The position numbers were made by a program, and so were the translations under genes. Positions 39,201 to 51,700 of a DNA stretch of 64,000 bases are shown in pieces. Position 1 is the stretch's first letter. The number at the start of each line of letters is the position of its first letter. Source of the stretch: a virus; IMG/VR virus record IMGVR_UViG_3300020196_000026, positions 1 to 64,000 of that record; one strand, given 5' to 3'. Under the pieces are notes generated by a model. It worked only from the letters and a program-made list of their open reading frames with translations, was not told the origin of the DNA and made no database searches.

Positions 39201-42200
39201 TGGGGTTGTGCATTTAGCTTTAGATCGTTCCAAACGAATGGAACTAGTTCTACTGGAATTCTAGGTCCTAGGTACACCGCTAACGATAACACTGATCCCG
39301 CCACTTATAACGCCCAGCCCTCTAATAATCCTGCAGGTACTTTATCTGGGCTGGGATCCGTTCTTAGAATAGGAAACTCCGCGGGTAATGACGTAGACAG
39401 AATGTTCGAAATTATAAATCGAGTACCTAACAGCACCGGCCAACCTGGAATATATCCGCTGGCCCCAGGCGCCGGCAACAACCATTTAGTTTTAGTTGGA
39501 GTGCCTTCTCCCAATTCAGAGGCAGTCTCTAATCCATCTGTTGGCGTTGTAAGCAATAATGCTAATGAAAGCCAACCTGCATACAATACTGACTGCCCAG
39601 TAACTATCAGTCGATTTAAAGTTAAGGATGTGGCAGTCTGCGGTGAATTTGCGACATACATTGGCTTTTATGATAAATTTACAAGAAGCTCGCTAAAGCT
39701 AGGTGCATCTGATAATGATTTAGTGTCAAGTGGTGCCACCTTTGATTATCAGGCATCAGTATTTTTTACTGGCAATGATCCGTATAGAGATTCAAACATC
39801 TTTTCTATTGCTGAGTCTGCCTATAGAGGTAGATTTAATGCTATAAACCCCTATGTAGGAAATAATGTTGCTAGAAGAAATAGAAAGAGAAATGAGACAG
39901 GTATATATTATTGGTTAGGAGATACCGGTCTTCCAATGAAGACCAGATCTTTTCACTTTGGGCCAGTTAAATATACAGATACAGGAACTGGAACTCCTCT
40001 TGGTGTAACTAATAGTATTAGTTTAAAGTATGTGCTTCCAACAACGGCTCTTGCTAGTGCTAATCTAGCGGTAGTCATAGTAAATATGGATAATAGGCCG
40101 GTTTCTTGGTTGGGATATATTTATTCGCCGACTTACCGAGCGCCGTTAGATTTATCCTTATTGCCCAGCATTCCAATACAGAGTTTTAAGACCGGTAAAG
40201 CGCATATATTGGCAGTATCCGCAGGCGATTGGCCTGTGGCTACATCTCTCAGGGAGCGTAAGGCAGTTCCAAAGCTAGCAAGCGAACTAAGTACCAGATT
40301 ATTTCAGTCAGTGACAGGTAATGGAATTGCTACAAAGCTTATTGCCGATGAGTCAAATTTTCGTTATTATCGTCCTGTATTACTTGCATGGGGTGCAGGT
40401 GATGGCCGTGAATTTGGTTCAACTTTACTATCTTTGGCATCTCCATCCAACGCCTCTGCAAGTGGTATATTTGGTCCAGGATCAGGAGTTGATAGCGTAT
40501 TTGGTTTAGGGTTCCTAGATACTCATGCTGTATCACGCTATGACGCAACATATACTACTGGTACAGTTCAAGGCCTTGCTGTCAATGCTGATGCTTGGGA
40601 AAACTATTACGGACATTATCGTTGGAATGTAAACAGTAGATCCGACGGGTTATATGACCGTCCGGAGCTTCCTGGTATTTCTTTAGGAAGCGCTTCTGGT
40701 AGTGCTTATTCCGCTATGTTTGGTCCTCCAGGACATCATGCAGTAGAAGCGTTACAGTCACTACTCGGATTCCAACACCATCTATACCCAAGTACCTTTA
40801 CCAATCCGGCGCTTGGTGCAAGAGGATTGCTTAACGGAGCTAATAAGTCTGCTATTCCTGCAGCAGCCTTTATGCCGTTTATCACATCTTCTAGTCAAAC
40901 AGGCAACAAAGCAAGATGCTGTATTACAGCTGCGGAAGAGTCTCCTAGCTTTGAGTCCTTAAACTCTTTGCAAGAGTATCATTCTCCTCTTGGCTATACG
41001 CAGCAGACATATACGGACTTTGTCGTTGATTACGCAGCAGGATCTATGCACAGTGCTGTGCTCTTCCGATCAAGCTGCGCTAGTTGGACTCAAATCAACT
41101 CAAATGCCCACCTAGCCAACATGAATGCGTTTTCAACGCACTTCATGACAGACGTCAACGGATCTATATCGTTTGGCCAAAGAAAAGTTTGTAAACTTGG
41201 AATCGTAGGCTATGGCTGCGAAGGGCAGACCGCAGGCTCTGCAAGAATACTGCAGGATGGTTCTGTAGCTCCCCTGGTGCCTAGATTGTTTGGCACTGAC
41301 GCTAAAGTCTACTGCGGTGATTCCTACACTCTGGTCACTAACCCAATTAGAATCGTAGAGGCGTCAAGTGGAAGCGTAGCTCTTACAGGCTTTAACTCTG
41401 GCTCAGGATTTACCTCAAAGACTATTCCTATTTCTATCCCTAGCTCTGCCTATTCTAAGAGAATTCGAGGTCTAGATGTAAAGATACAGGTAGTGGCTTC
41501 TACCGGCACAGTGAATTTACCTATGTCCTCTTGGGACATAACGATTCCCTATAAGCAAAATGAGTGGGTGGTCTTTAAGCGTCTAAAAGCAAATCTTGAT
41601 ACTACTCCAGCGGACGCCTTTATTCAGGCCTCAACAATTGCAGCCACTTTTAGGATTTCCGATAGATTCTCTGCGGCTTCTGCCTATGCCTATAACGGAA
41701 CGTACGAAGCCTACACTGAGCGGGGCCTCGATCCAAACAATAGCTCATCCTATACAGGTACATCTCCTTATTTTTTAAAGCCCATAAGCACAAGTGCAGC
41801 TGTACCTGCTCTAGATAAGTCTGGATGCTACTATCCTGTAGCCGTAGACCCCTCAACATTCGCAGTAACAAATCAGACTTGGAGTGTCAACGGTACTACT
41901 CCGGCCGCCACGGTTCTTCCGTTTAATGAGCCGACAATCAATGTTATTATCAAGGATTACACCTCAACGTTAAATTATGCCGACTGCTCTATAAACATTA
42001 CCTTAGAGATTGAGGTAGATGCAGAGGAGTTGCCTTATATTTTATATGGTCCAGACAAAGCTGGAGTATGGAACGAACTGCCCGGAGTAAGCCCGTCTTT
42101 TGGTGCAGATATAAGTTCATTTAATCCAAACGACGATGTGAGCTCAGGTTCCTCAACTAAAAGTCGATGGATTAGAAACTGTCCTTGCGAAATAGACAAT

Positions 42201-42737
42201 CAACTTTACCGAAGGAAATACCCGGTTGGTTATCCTGCAGATGCTCGTTTTATATGTGGTACTAAAAAATATGGCCCATCGGGAAATAGAGAAACCGCAG
42301 CTGCAGATGCTCTAAATAGTACCTTTAATTACTCGAATTTTTCTGAAGAGGCGCAACAATTAAAACATAAAATAACTGCAAATTTCTTTAGTGTTTTTGA
42401 CACTATTCCACACAGGCCCTTTTTAGACATTAATAATCAAATAGCTGCACTGAATCCCTCTTTACAGGTTTTACCTCGAACGGCCTTTATAAACCAGGAA
42501 ATTAATTTAGGTACGCCGCCTAATATTAATACAAGGAGCAGCATTATCGGAGTAAATATTTCTATAAATAGAGTCCTTCGAACACCTTCACATAGTATCG
42601 TTCTTAATGTAGTTTCAGCCGCTCTTACAAAACCCACACTACAAACGTCTGTGGTTATATGTTCTGCAAATGTACGTATGACTATTAACTCTAACTTAGG
42701 TAGAATCAGCGGCTTAAACTCAACAAACTGCCAGTAA
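36279..42737 (+). CDS. Giant RCC1-repeat surface protein (2152 residues)
   Basis: A 2152-residue Ser/Thr/Asn/Gly-rich protein. RCC1-type beta-propeller repeats are seen near 510-530 (GKVTVWGSNRWGQL), 612-630 (GRVYAWGNNKYYQ), 665-685 (AYHTVARSKTGVIYVWG), 820, 1306-1370 and 1590; the H-V-A..G-W-G spacing is typical. The rest looks like stacked beta-sandwich modules. Such proteins form host-binding or surface structures on phages, though RCC1 repeats are better known from eukaryotes. GGTAGG precedes the start. The next giant gene starts 1 nt after its stop. Confidence 0.75.
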   Translation: MPTIYLGVNQSFSASGITAQGSIDSTSGSTLGTILPCPGVFPCTIRAKSTVKGSSTAVVEAVYSGPNHIVLKETLHDYIPASGARIRIENKGIGVKVVGGTYIESLNFTLTPVLKPYTYEPYRSISLNGLPAELFAGTPPTGAVTLNGNPNNPDDPLNVFSNFNGFQYTFAEGQLSEACNILWTGGTTGNPPLAINVSGLWTNDRAQYVLDSGDTLLPYYTPVNIKYPLFTAGESPELWIIDYDPGGESYYDPEANNRSASNLIAVNNAPDFNCFDSTTKRLKASTFGTQSHPNFIKSLCALRTEESSYAGFSYLGIKSNLSLFLGAFANIGVPIDSDWPIKFFQFYDYAAGGTSPKNIAPTKPSIGINTNIVSVYANIGIPQTLNALWEKSSPTGLRHSRYSDIKATQYGYVLLNEDTKHLEFMFTAHVDPWMESAEAQVINKLMRAPPRSADHLPALNMMLGCDPRTGTAGESLYKVNDVTIRGWLDTDQIIHGGGGHVIALGTYNGAIVNNGKVTVWGSNRWGQLVLPEPMRSTSFTITDVAVSNAPPVLTNSNDSNFYYTVYSEEAAEKAARSFIYGLSGNENNVFKFSYPESFDYRYGGHINYENLPGHVVVVTSTGRVYAWGNNKYYQCEVPDDISLVDSAGNINTTQLLDPIIEVSAGAYHTVARSKTGVIYVWGAGGPWASQNDTAIIDGRVSISNHNVRPNTGTLAFNATNTTVHFGQSMLKLGSASETTQGYVGLATPSAAPIGLSSYASDTHATSLTPNYTAVFTITKSIKGTPVDIGQKTNAGFAPVVTDDAGGENSSRRMKGMIAAGAFHTAIIDNQLKIQCVGAGRGPTTQQMAHPNSSYSFNNSTIPQWGSSYTDGDGGESRFSTYPHYCQSLSQYRIPAPNADNTTTSAGLFRYSAFGQNNQIQSKSKYFQDLLFKKVICGPFSTHGIIYSASKIPPSGGTEVFTAKDKVWLHGRVVSWGCAFSFRSFQTNGTSSTGILGPRYTANDNTDPATYNAQPSNNPAGTLSGLGSVLRIGNSAGNDVDRMFEIINRVPNSTGQPGIYPLAPGAGNNHLVLVGVPSPNSEAVSNPSVGVVSNNANESQPAYNTDCPVTISRFKVKDVAVCGEFATYIGFYDKFTRSSLKLGASDNDLVSSGATFDYQASVFFTGNDPYRDSNIFSIAESAYRGRFNAINPYVGNNVARRNRKRNETGIYYWLGDTGLPMKTRSFHFGPVKYTDTGTGTPLGVTNSISLKYVLPTTALASANLAVVIVNMDNRPVSWLGYIYSPTYRAPLDLSLLPSIPIQSFKTGKAHILAVSAGDWPVATSLRERKAVPKLASELSTRLFQSVTGNGIATKLIADESNFRYYRPVLLAWGAGDGREFGSTLLSLASPSNASASGIFGPGSGVDSVFGLGFLDTHAVSRYDATYTTGTVQGLAVNADAWENYYGHYRWNVNSRSDGLYDRPELPGISLGSASGSAYSAMFGPPGHHAVEALQSLLGFQHHLYPSTFTNPALGARGLLNGANKSAIPAAAFMPFITSSSQTGNKARCCITAAEESPSFESLNSLQEYHSPLGYTQQTYTDFVVDYAAGSMHSAVLFRSSCASWTQINSNAHLANMNAFSTHFMTDVNGSISFGQRKVCKLGIVGYGCEGQTAGSARILQDGSVAPLVPRLFGTDAKVYCGDSYTLVTNPIRIVEASSGSVALTGFNSGSGFTSKTIPISIPSSAYSKRIRGLDVKIQVVASTGTVNLPMSSWDITIPYKQNEWVVFKRLKANLDTTPADAFIQASTIAATFRISDRFSAASAYAYNGTYEAYTERGLDPNNSSSYTGTSPYFLKPISTSAAVPALDKSGCYYPVAVDPSTFAVTNQTWSVNGTTPAATVLPFNEPTINVIIKDYTSTLNYADCSINITLEIEVDAEELPYILYGPDKAGVWNELPGVSPSFGADISSFNPNDDVSSGSSTKSRWIRNCPCEIDNQLYRRKYPVGYPADARFICGTKKYGPSGNRETAAADALNSTFNYSNFSEEAQQLKHKITANFFSVFDTIPHRPFLDINNQIAALNPSLQVLPRTAFINQEINLGTPPNINTRSSIIGVNISINRVLRTPSHSIVLNVVSAALTKPTLQTSVVICSANVRMTINSNLGRISGLNSTNCQ

Positions 42738-42738
42738 A

Positions 42739-45700
42739 ATGCCTATTTGTAATCTTATTACCTCTTCCGTAGCTCCGAGCACTATTGGAAAACCCCCGCT
42801 ACAAAATGCTGCTATAGTGGGGGGGTTAAATTGCTCCGGTAGTTTAAAGGCAATATTAAAACTTTCATTTGCATCAGAGACTAACTCATACGCCTCTGTT
42901 GTAGCTCGTATTCCTGAAGAGAGTTTCATTGTTATACCCCCAGATATAACAATAACCGGGAGAGCTGTTAGGTGTAAATCTGATGTGGGTCGTTACGAAG
43001 ACCCCCTAATAATACCCCTCCCAAAAAACTTACTTCCTGCTTATCTTAATACAATCAGGGCACTCTCCGGCGTTCGTAACCGATCAATATCATCCGTCCG
43101 AAAGCCACAAATATTTGTATATCCTTCAACTTTTTTATCTACCTATAATGTAAGTACTGAGAGCCGTGTTGTTATAGGTACGGGGGGTTTTTCTGTATTT
43201 GTAGGCGCTAATAGTAGTAACTTACAAATTACGTGTAATGTAGCTAAATCAACAATAAATACGGGATTAGTTTTACGGCCTATTTCAAGTACTTTAAATA
43301 CTACAACAGGTTCTAATAAATTTGTACTTATAGGCGCACTAAATGGGTCTACTATTTCTTGTTCTTGTGGGTTAATTTCGCCGTCTCTGATCCGTACAGT
43401 TACAGTTAGCTCAACCCCACAAATAACTTCAACACTTATCAGTATTGCTACTAGCACGGATAGGCAAGTTAGTCTCACTAGTCCGGCTAGTTGTATTCCA
43501 ACTAGCAGTACTACTGCTAGGCTGGGTATGCAACATCCTCTCACTAGTCCGGCTAGTTGTATTCCAACTAGCAGTACTACTGCTAGGCTGGGTATGCAAC
43601 ATCCTCTCACTAGTCCGGCTAGTTGTATTCCAGCACTTTCTTTAAGTGCGGAGCTGAGTGAAATTAGTGGACCAATCCAAATAAATTCAACTCCACCAAT
43701 AACCCCAACACTTAGCAGTATTACTGTGGGGCTGCGTGTGGAATTTAGTCTTACTAGTTTAACTGGGTGTACTCCAAGAGCACTTTCTTTAAGTGCGAAC
43801 CTACAAAGAATAAGTCCACCCCCTATAGTTTCACTATTATCAAACCCCGTACTATGCAGCTCTCTCTTACCTACAGGGGGCTATGCTGCACCTCTGTTTG
43901 TTCCTGGAAGTAATTCAAATTACTTTAATCAAGTTCAAGAGTATGTACGTTATCCTTTGCCTACCGCCACATCTGTAGCTGATGCATTAGACGAGAATGT
44001 ACTGCCAGTACAGTATTCTCACTCTGTATTTGGCTCTATGTTGCTCAGACTTACTCCTGGTTATGCTTCTAGCGCGGGTGTATCTTTTAGCTTATTTGCT
44101 ACTCAACTGGGTTCATCAGCCGCACAGTATGCGGTTACGCCCAATTACGACGCTAAAATAATTCTGCTGCGTACTTCTACACTGGATTCGCAGAGCGTAC
44201 AGCAAACAGTATTTGGTAGTCTTGCAGTAGGTCCAGATGTAAATCGAGTTGCCCCTTACTCCTCATTTCCTCGATCTTACAATAGTTCTGTTGCATCTAT
44301 GGGGTCTGGTGGATCGGCCTCTCTTGTCTCTGTGTCAGCAGACGTCACAGGTACATATTCTGCTCCAACTGTTCCTATGCTGTTTATGGGTTCCACGTTG
44401 GTTAGACACAACTACAATCAAGCACAAAGCACTCTAAAACCATCTGCCGTCGCTACAGACTACTACTATCCTGAAACCTCAGCTATAAAGATAACTAAGG
44501 CCAGAGTGGAGACAACCACAGGTATTTATAACGAAGGCCTATCTCCCATATACAGTTCTCCGGCATTTAGACTTTTAAGCCCAACAGAGTACTTAAATTA
44601 CTCTGCCAGCGGTGCTAATTTTAGTATTAATGCCGCGGTGATGGCCCAGGATGGCACAACCAATTCCCCAGCGCACATTCATGCATCAGATGCAATGATG
44701 ACATTCCTGCCTATTAAGACTGGTGCTCGCTATGCATATTCTCGCTATAGACCGTCTGCACTTAGTCTTTTTGCGACTGTAGCTGATGCAGGATTTGAAG
44801 GCGAAATTGGAGATATTTCGTTTAGCGCAAGTTTTATTGATATAGATGGAGGGGCCGTAGACCCTAATGAGCTATATTCCGGAGACGCTGATTGTATTTT
44901 ACGGGTATCTATTATTCCGTATGTACATTCCGAATTAGACTCTTTTATTTATATAGATATTCCTGTGTTAGGGATATCCACTATTAATCCAGATAGGGTG
45001 ATTATTGACTCATCTTATAGGTGGTTTATTGAGCAGTGTTTAATTGGCGGATCCTTTGTCAACACGCACGGTGTCAGATCGCTTAAAGATTTTTACAATG
45101 CCCCCAATAATGCTCCAACTCTTGTAACAAAAGCTGTGCTTGCAGTAACTCGTCCGATAGTTAATATTGCTACAGATCAAGGAGAATCGGAGCAACAAAA
45201 GCTATCCAACAGCGGTGACAGAAATTTGCTTATGGGCGAGTTCTCTGTAGATATTTCAAGGCAAGATTTGTCTTTTGATACAGCGCTAAAGGTGAATGTT
45301 GACACTGCAAGTGGCTCTGCAATCAGTATATACACCTCAGACTCTAATCCTGCGGTACAGGCGTCTTCGTTTGATCCTAACAGTTTGCATTTGTTTGTTA
45401 AATTTGATGGCACTTTGGGCTGCAGAAGAGTTGTGTCGGGCTATGCCGGTCCTCAAGTCCTTGATAATTTAGATCCAATTTTGCCAAAGAAAGTAAGAGA
45501 ATTTATAGATACTGGCGGCTTGTTCTCAGAAGTTAAGGTTGGAGAAAGTATCATCGCTTTGCTGTCTCAGGGTGTCACTGGTAAAAAGCTATTCTTATGG
45601 GGTTACAACACTTATGGACATTTAGATGTTCCTGCGGCTGTTGATGCGAATTTCTTAACCCAGGGATATATCGAAAATGTAAAACAGTTTGACTTTAATG

Positions 45701-48700
45701 CAGGTCATATTGCAGTCATTTTGGATAATGGAAAGTTATACAGTTGGGGTAATAAGAAATCCTCGGTTTGGGCCGATCCAAATATATCTCCAGTAAGTAA
45801 TTTAGATATCGGAGGAGATTTTTCTGTAGCTATTGTTAAGCGTTTTAATTCTGCTAATAATGGTGTAATCAATGTCATTGAACAATACGGAGATTGCCCC
45901 CCTTCGGTTAGCGTTCCTACTGCAGGAATAACTGTAGCAACTCGACAAGAGGTTTGGCCTTGCGATCCTAATGGGTCATGCGAGGCGGGAGAAGTCGTAT
46001 ATGCCGGAAAAGTATTAGCGTGCGGCAAAGGTCATGTAGTGCTGTTAAAGAGCGATAACACCGTAGTTTGCTGGGGAGACAACGACTACGGTCAATCCAC
46101 CGTGCCGTCTGGTTTGTCGAATGTAATTGCCGTCGACGCGGGCGACTATCACACTATCGCTCTTAAGAACGATAAAACTGTAGTTTGCTGGGGTCGCAAT
46201 AACCACGGCCAAACTGATGTACCAGGGGATCTTCGAGCTAAGAGCATTTCTGCCGGCGGTGATTTTTGCGTAGCTTTGCGCACAGCTCAGTCTACAGATG
46301 TGAGCTCATCTGTTGGTTCCATAAATGATGAGGAGATTGAAGATACTGCAGCCTGCTGGGGCAGAAACAACAGAGGTCAGTGCGACGTACCTACTTGCGA
46401 GGGTATTTCCTACGATCCAACTTTTCATAAATACAGAATGAGGTTTTGGGCTGTTTACTGCGGCTGGGATCACACCGTCGGCATACGACGAGACGACGTT
46501 CAGAGCAAATGGGTTACTCAGCACCCAGAGTTTAATAGATTTTTATTTTATAACTTAATTAAAATACCCCTTAAAACTTCGAGTGGGCAGACAATTTTTG
46601 ATTGCTTGAGAAGACTTATTGAGACCTATGAGCCAGGGTCAAATCCCCCAGTGTTTGATGGCATAGTAAGCTCTACGGGGGCTGAATATTCTTTTACACC
46701 TATCTCCGGAACAAACCAGTATAGAACAGCAGAAGTCTCGGGCGGTTCAAGAGACTACAGACTTCTCTATACAGCCAGTCTGCCTCCGACGCTTGTTGTG
46801 CAATTTCGTAATACAGGTAGTACTGATTGGCAAGACCTTACATTTAGTAGAGATGTTTATAACTACGAACAAAACCTTATATCTACAGATAATTTTACAG
46901 ATATTTTAGTAGGTTTAGAATCTGGTTTCGATGTAGGATGGAATGGTATTCCAGTAATGCCTACATGGTGTGTTACAGTTGGTTGCCATTCGACGGGTGG
47001 AGGGGAAGGGGACGATGGCTGTTTTTTGGGGATGAGGATTGCAAAAAATGGGGCTAATAACGAAAATATAACAGTTAACTACATTACTTCGGATTCTTCA
47101 TCCCCTAATTTAGATCAAAGTTGGGTTGCTTGGGGTAACCCTATGGCTTGGGATGCCTCCGTAGATAAAACTAAATATTCCCCATACTATCCCCAGAGCT
47201 CCGCTTTAGACATAAGTGTTAGTGGAGATATAGTTCCAGCTAATATAAGGCGTAGTTCTAGTATTATCCTTAAAAATATTTTTAGTTATGTGGGCTGCGG
47301 TAAACAACTTGGTATTGGGACGAGTAGTTTTAATACACAGTATCCTGTCTTGAATTCATTAGAGGCCAATAGTGGCCCTTTACATACCACTATGTACCTA
47401 GGTCCTAGATCTTTAGAGATAATTGATACTGCTAATAATTTTCTTTCTATAACCTCTTCAGCATCAGGACAGTCACTAGATAGATATGAGTTAGGATCTT
47501 TTGCTATATTTATATCTGATCTGGGTCTTACTAGATTTTTTAATATACCTACTCCTGTAAATGCAGAGGCTATAAATCTATACGCTACTCCTGAAAAAAA
47601 CGAAGATTCAATAACCCCACCTAAGTATTTAAATAGGGATACCCTTGCTATTGGATTTAATAATAAATCTGTTTATGTAGAACGGTTTAAGGGCATTCTG
47701 CCGTCTGGTTATTCTATAGTAAGTAACGGTTCATCTTCTTTACCCTCCGGCACTCCAAACTCAGCAAGTGGTTATCACCTTCTATTTTCTGGTACGGTCG
47801 GTGGCTCTAGTATAAATTTAGTAATGACCGGCGCTTATAGTAGTAAATATGGCGCTGCAAATAGTATTTCAATTCCATTTGATCCTAACTATTCATCGTC
47901 GTCCTTAAATTCAGCCTGGCTTCCCGATCTAGGAATAACAATTAAGAGGGTTCGAATAATACGGCATCAGCTTGATGCACAAGCCGGAAATAACGGACGT
48001 AAGACTTACATTCCTAGTAAACATGTAACTGTGTTTAGAGATCAAAATTCTTTGAAAGCTTATGGTCTAGTTATCTCAAACTCTAGTGAGCAGCGTGTTG
48101 ATAACATTAAATCGCTTTATAGTATGAATTTATTTAGTACTCCTAATGCAGCTGTATATGTGAGTAAAGGTAATCGATCTGTAATAGCAGTTAAAAATCA
48201 TAATATTCATATTGAGAATAGCTATCCTTATTTCACTGAATGGGCAGGGAATAATACTAAAGGACAGCTTGATTTAAATTTATTTGGACCTTTTGCAATT
48301 AATCCAAACCAAATGTTGCCTGGTGAGTATAACAGTTACTGGTTAATGAATTATAATCAAACTAATATAGGCCATACTCAACTTCCTGGTTTAGGTTATG
48401 GTTTTAAAAAAGTAGTTTGTGGTTCGTTTCATACTTTAGCTATCGACGAGGATGGCTTTGTGCATGCTTGGGGATTAAATACTGCAATTAATCCTCCTGT
48501 ATCAAGTATCATGCCATGGGATCCAATTTTGTTTTCAAAGACCGGTTGTGGTGATTATGTTCCAGCTAATCTTACAGGATACTTTATAAAAGATTCTAGT
48601 CTCCCGTTGTGTGAGGGTGAATCAATAGGGTTTGTATGTAACAGAGCTCCTTGTTCTTGGCCTGCAGGCTCTTCAAATCAAGACAGAAACTTACAGAATG

Positions 48701-51700
48701 GGTTGTTTAAATATCCGAAACGTCCAGTTGACGAGAGCGGATGCATGGGGAATTACCTTACTAACAGGGCCTTTTTCGTTAGTGCTGCTGGATTAGAAAA
48801 TACAAGCGTCCATCTTTTAAGCCAGGCTATCTTCGGCATTACTACAACTACTCTTGCAGGTGGGTTTAGATTTTTTATAGGATTAGAACACGATGATACA
48901 AACGGAGCTAGGATCTATGTAGATTGTTACTCTAGTGGACGAATATACTCTCAGCCGCTTGAAGTTAACCCTAAAATTATATATTTAGGTTTTTCAGCGG
49001 GTGCGGGCTATGGAGGGTTTACGACTATACGAGCAAAAATAAATACAAAGGATATAGTCTGGGATCAAGGCGGTAGCACTACTTTGGGAATAAACTGTAT
49101 TCCTTATGATAAATTTTTAAATGTGTTTGGCGATTCTGACGCTTTGATTCCAACTTATAATAGAAGTGTTAAGCGATCCACGCAGCCAGTGAACCCCTTA
49201 ACCGGAGATGCTGTTAAAGCAAGTGAAATAATTGCGGGAGATAGTTTCTTTTTAGCATTATATAATAGCCAGACATCAGGTAAAATGAGAGGCAGTCTTG
49301 TAGTAGACCATTATAATGACGAAATTTCTATTGGTTTTGAAAATGCAATAGCAGCAGGTTCAATAGTTCCATTTTTAGCTTTATCAGGACCAAAAAACTA
49401 TTTTATAGCGCTAGTTGATAGAACATATATACAAGCTAATGTTACGGTTCCTGCTGATTCTATTTATAACGGAGCTCAAGTTGCAAGTATTAATTACAAC
49501 TTTAACTCCGCAAGTCCTAATTTTAAAATATATTTAGGGCAAGAAGAAGTCTCCCCATATACTGATCCACTTGATTATTCAGACGAGACGGTAGATTCAA
49601 ATCCTCCATTTGGCCGTTGGCCTAAAGTAGTATTTCCCGGTGATCCAGAGTTTGATGTAGCAAGCCCGCCTGATGAAGTTTGGGGATACAGACAGATCGG
49701 TATAACTTACAGCGCTAATCAATTTCAATTTAGTTTGGGAGTCGGCGCGCCGACGGTCCCCTCTGCGGCGCACGTATACCCAGCTTATCCGGTAGCAAAA
49801 GATACTGCTAATCCGTTTTTGAAAATGGTTACTTACGATACAGTTTCACGTAGGCTGTTGCCTCAATCTTATGAACCTGAAACCATACCGACTTCTCCTA
49901 GTTCTATTGCATTAGGCCATTCAGCTGCATTTGCTATAAAAAGCGATGCAACAATATTTAGTTGGGGCCTTAATATTTTTGACCAGAGATCCGATATAGA
50001 CAATGACAACATTAGTTCTGCTATTATGATTGCCGCTAATTACAACGGGGCCTTAGTATTAGATAATTTACATAAGGTAAGAGTAATTGGAGCGCCGGGC
50101 GTTCCCATTTGTCTTGAGTCTGATGCGCAGCCTCCTTCTAATTTAGGAAATTGTATTTATGTTGCAGTTACTAATAATGGTGTTTTTGCTGCAATAAAAC
50201 AAGGTGGGCAGGTTGTTTGCTGGGGTTGTGCTACAGGTCCATATGGTTCATCTTTAATAAACCCTCCAACTAACTTAGGGAATTGCACTCAGATATCAGG
50301 CGGTGTACAGCATTTTGCCGCATTGCAAACAGACGGTAAAGTCGTATGCTGGGGAGACAACACCAACGGCCAAACTGCTGTACCATCAGCAGCTTTGTCG
50401 GGAGTTGTTAAAGTTGTTTGTGGCGGATACCACACAGTAGCACTTAAGAGCAACGGTCAAGTCATATGCTGGGGTGCTAATGGTTATAGTCAATCTACCG
50501 TTCCTGGTAGTTTAGGCATAGGATGTCTGGATATAGCTGCAGGACTTACGCACACTGTAGCTATTAAATCTACCGGATCACTATCAGCTTGGGGCAATAT
50601 CGCCGGTACTCCTACTACTGGATCTTATGTAAAGTTAGGTACAGGGTTATATTCAGAGTACGCCGTTGCTGTTCGTAGCCCTGAAACCGGAGGTGAGATG
50701 GTTGCTTGGGGAAATTTTGGCAACTTTAACGAGACAGCTATTCCAACAACTTCTAGCAGAAGAACACTTTCTTTTAATCCTAGCACATCTACCAATGTAG
50801 GCCCTTACAAACACGTCGCCATATCTGCTCCAACGCAGGAAGAATTTAATCATGCTTATGCAAATATACCTCTAAGTATTCGTGCCAGGAATCCAAATAT
50901 AATTTATACATCCGCAGAGCTTGCTGGTTTAGAGCATGCAATTGCTGTAGCATCTGGCAGTAATGCATATTATGCTATAAAGGCAAGCACTTATGGTGCT
51001 ACGCAGGGTTCTCTAGTTGCATGGGGTTTTGCAGGATCGGATAATGCCTTGCAGGTTCCTACTGGATCTAACTTTGTTTCTGTCCACTCCAGAAACCGCC
51101 ATGCTGCTGCTCGTAAAGTAGACAATACTGTAGTTTGTTGGGGTAGTAACTTAAACGGCCAAGCTGTAAGTCCCACTGGTACTTATTCCCGGGTAGCTTG
51201 CGGTGATGATTTTACTGTTGCCATCAATGCCTCCACTAACAAGTTAGCAATATGGGGTTCTATATCCTCCGTACCTGCGCCCTATTCAAACATTGCATTT
51301 TCTACTGTTAGTGCCGGTAAAGCTCACGTTGTCGGCAGCGCGCTGGGGGATTATTCTGAGAATACGTCATCTGGCGTATTTAAAGTATTTAATGGGGATG
51401 CATTGGCGTTTGGTAATAATAATGCGGGTCAGTGCAACGTACCGGGCTTTAGCTATTCTGGTTCTAATATGGGCTTCGGGGTCTCGGTTGTAGCTGGCGG
51501 CGACTTCACTGTTTATGAACTTAAAACTGATGGCTTTCAGGTTTTTACGGAAGTTGATTCTATTGCTCTGTTGGATGATGACAGAGATATATCGTTATTC
51601 GAAGGATACTTTACTCACAAATACGACATGCTTTGCCCCGCTGTACTTCCTTCCGAGCATCCATGGAGTGTCAATCCGCCTGTATCGAGCCGAACGCCGC

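Noticed and set aside
43143-43610. Minus-strand frame in the repeat of the giant gene
   Set aside because: It is the antisense of a tandem repeat and has no start signals; the forward frame is continuous for 3908 codons.
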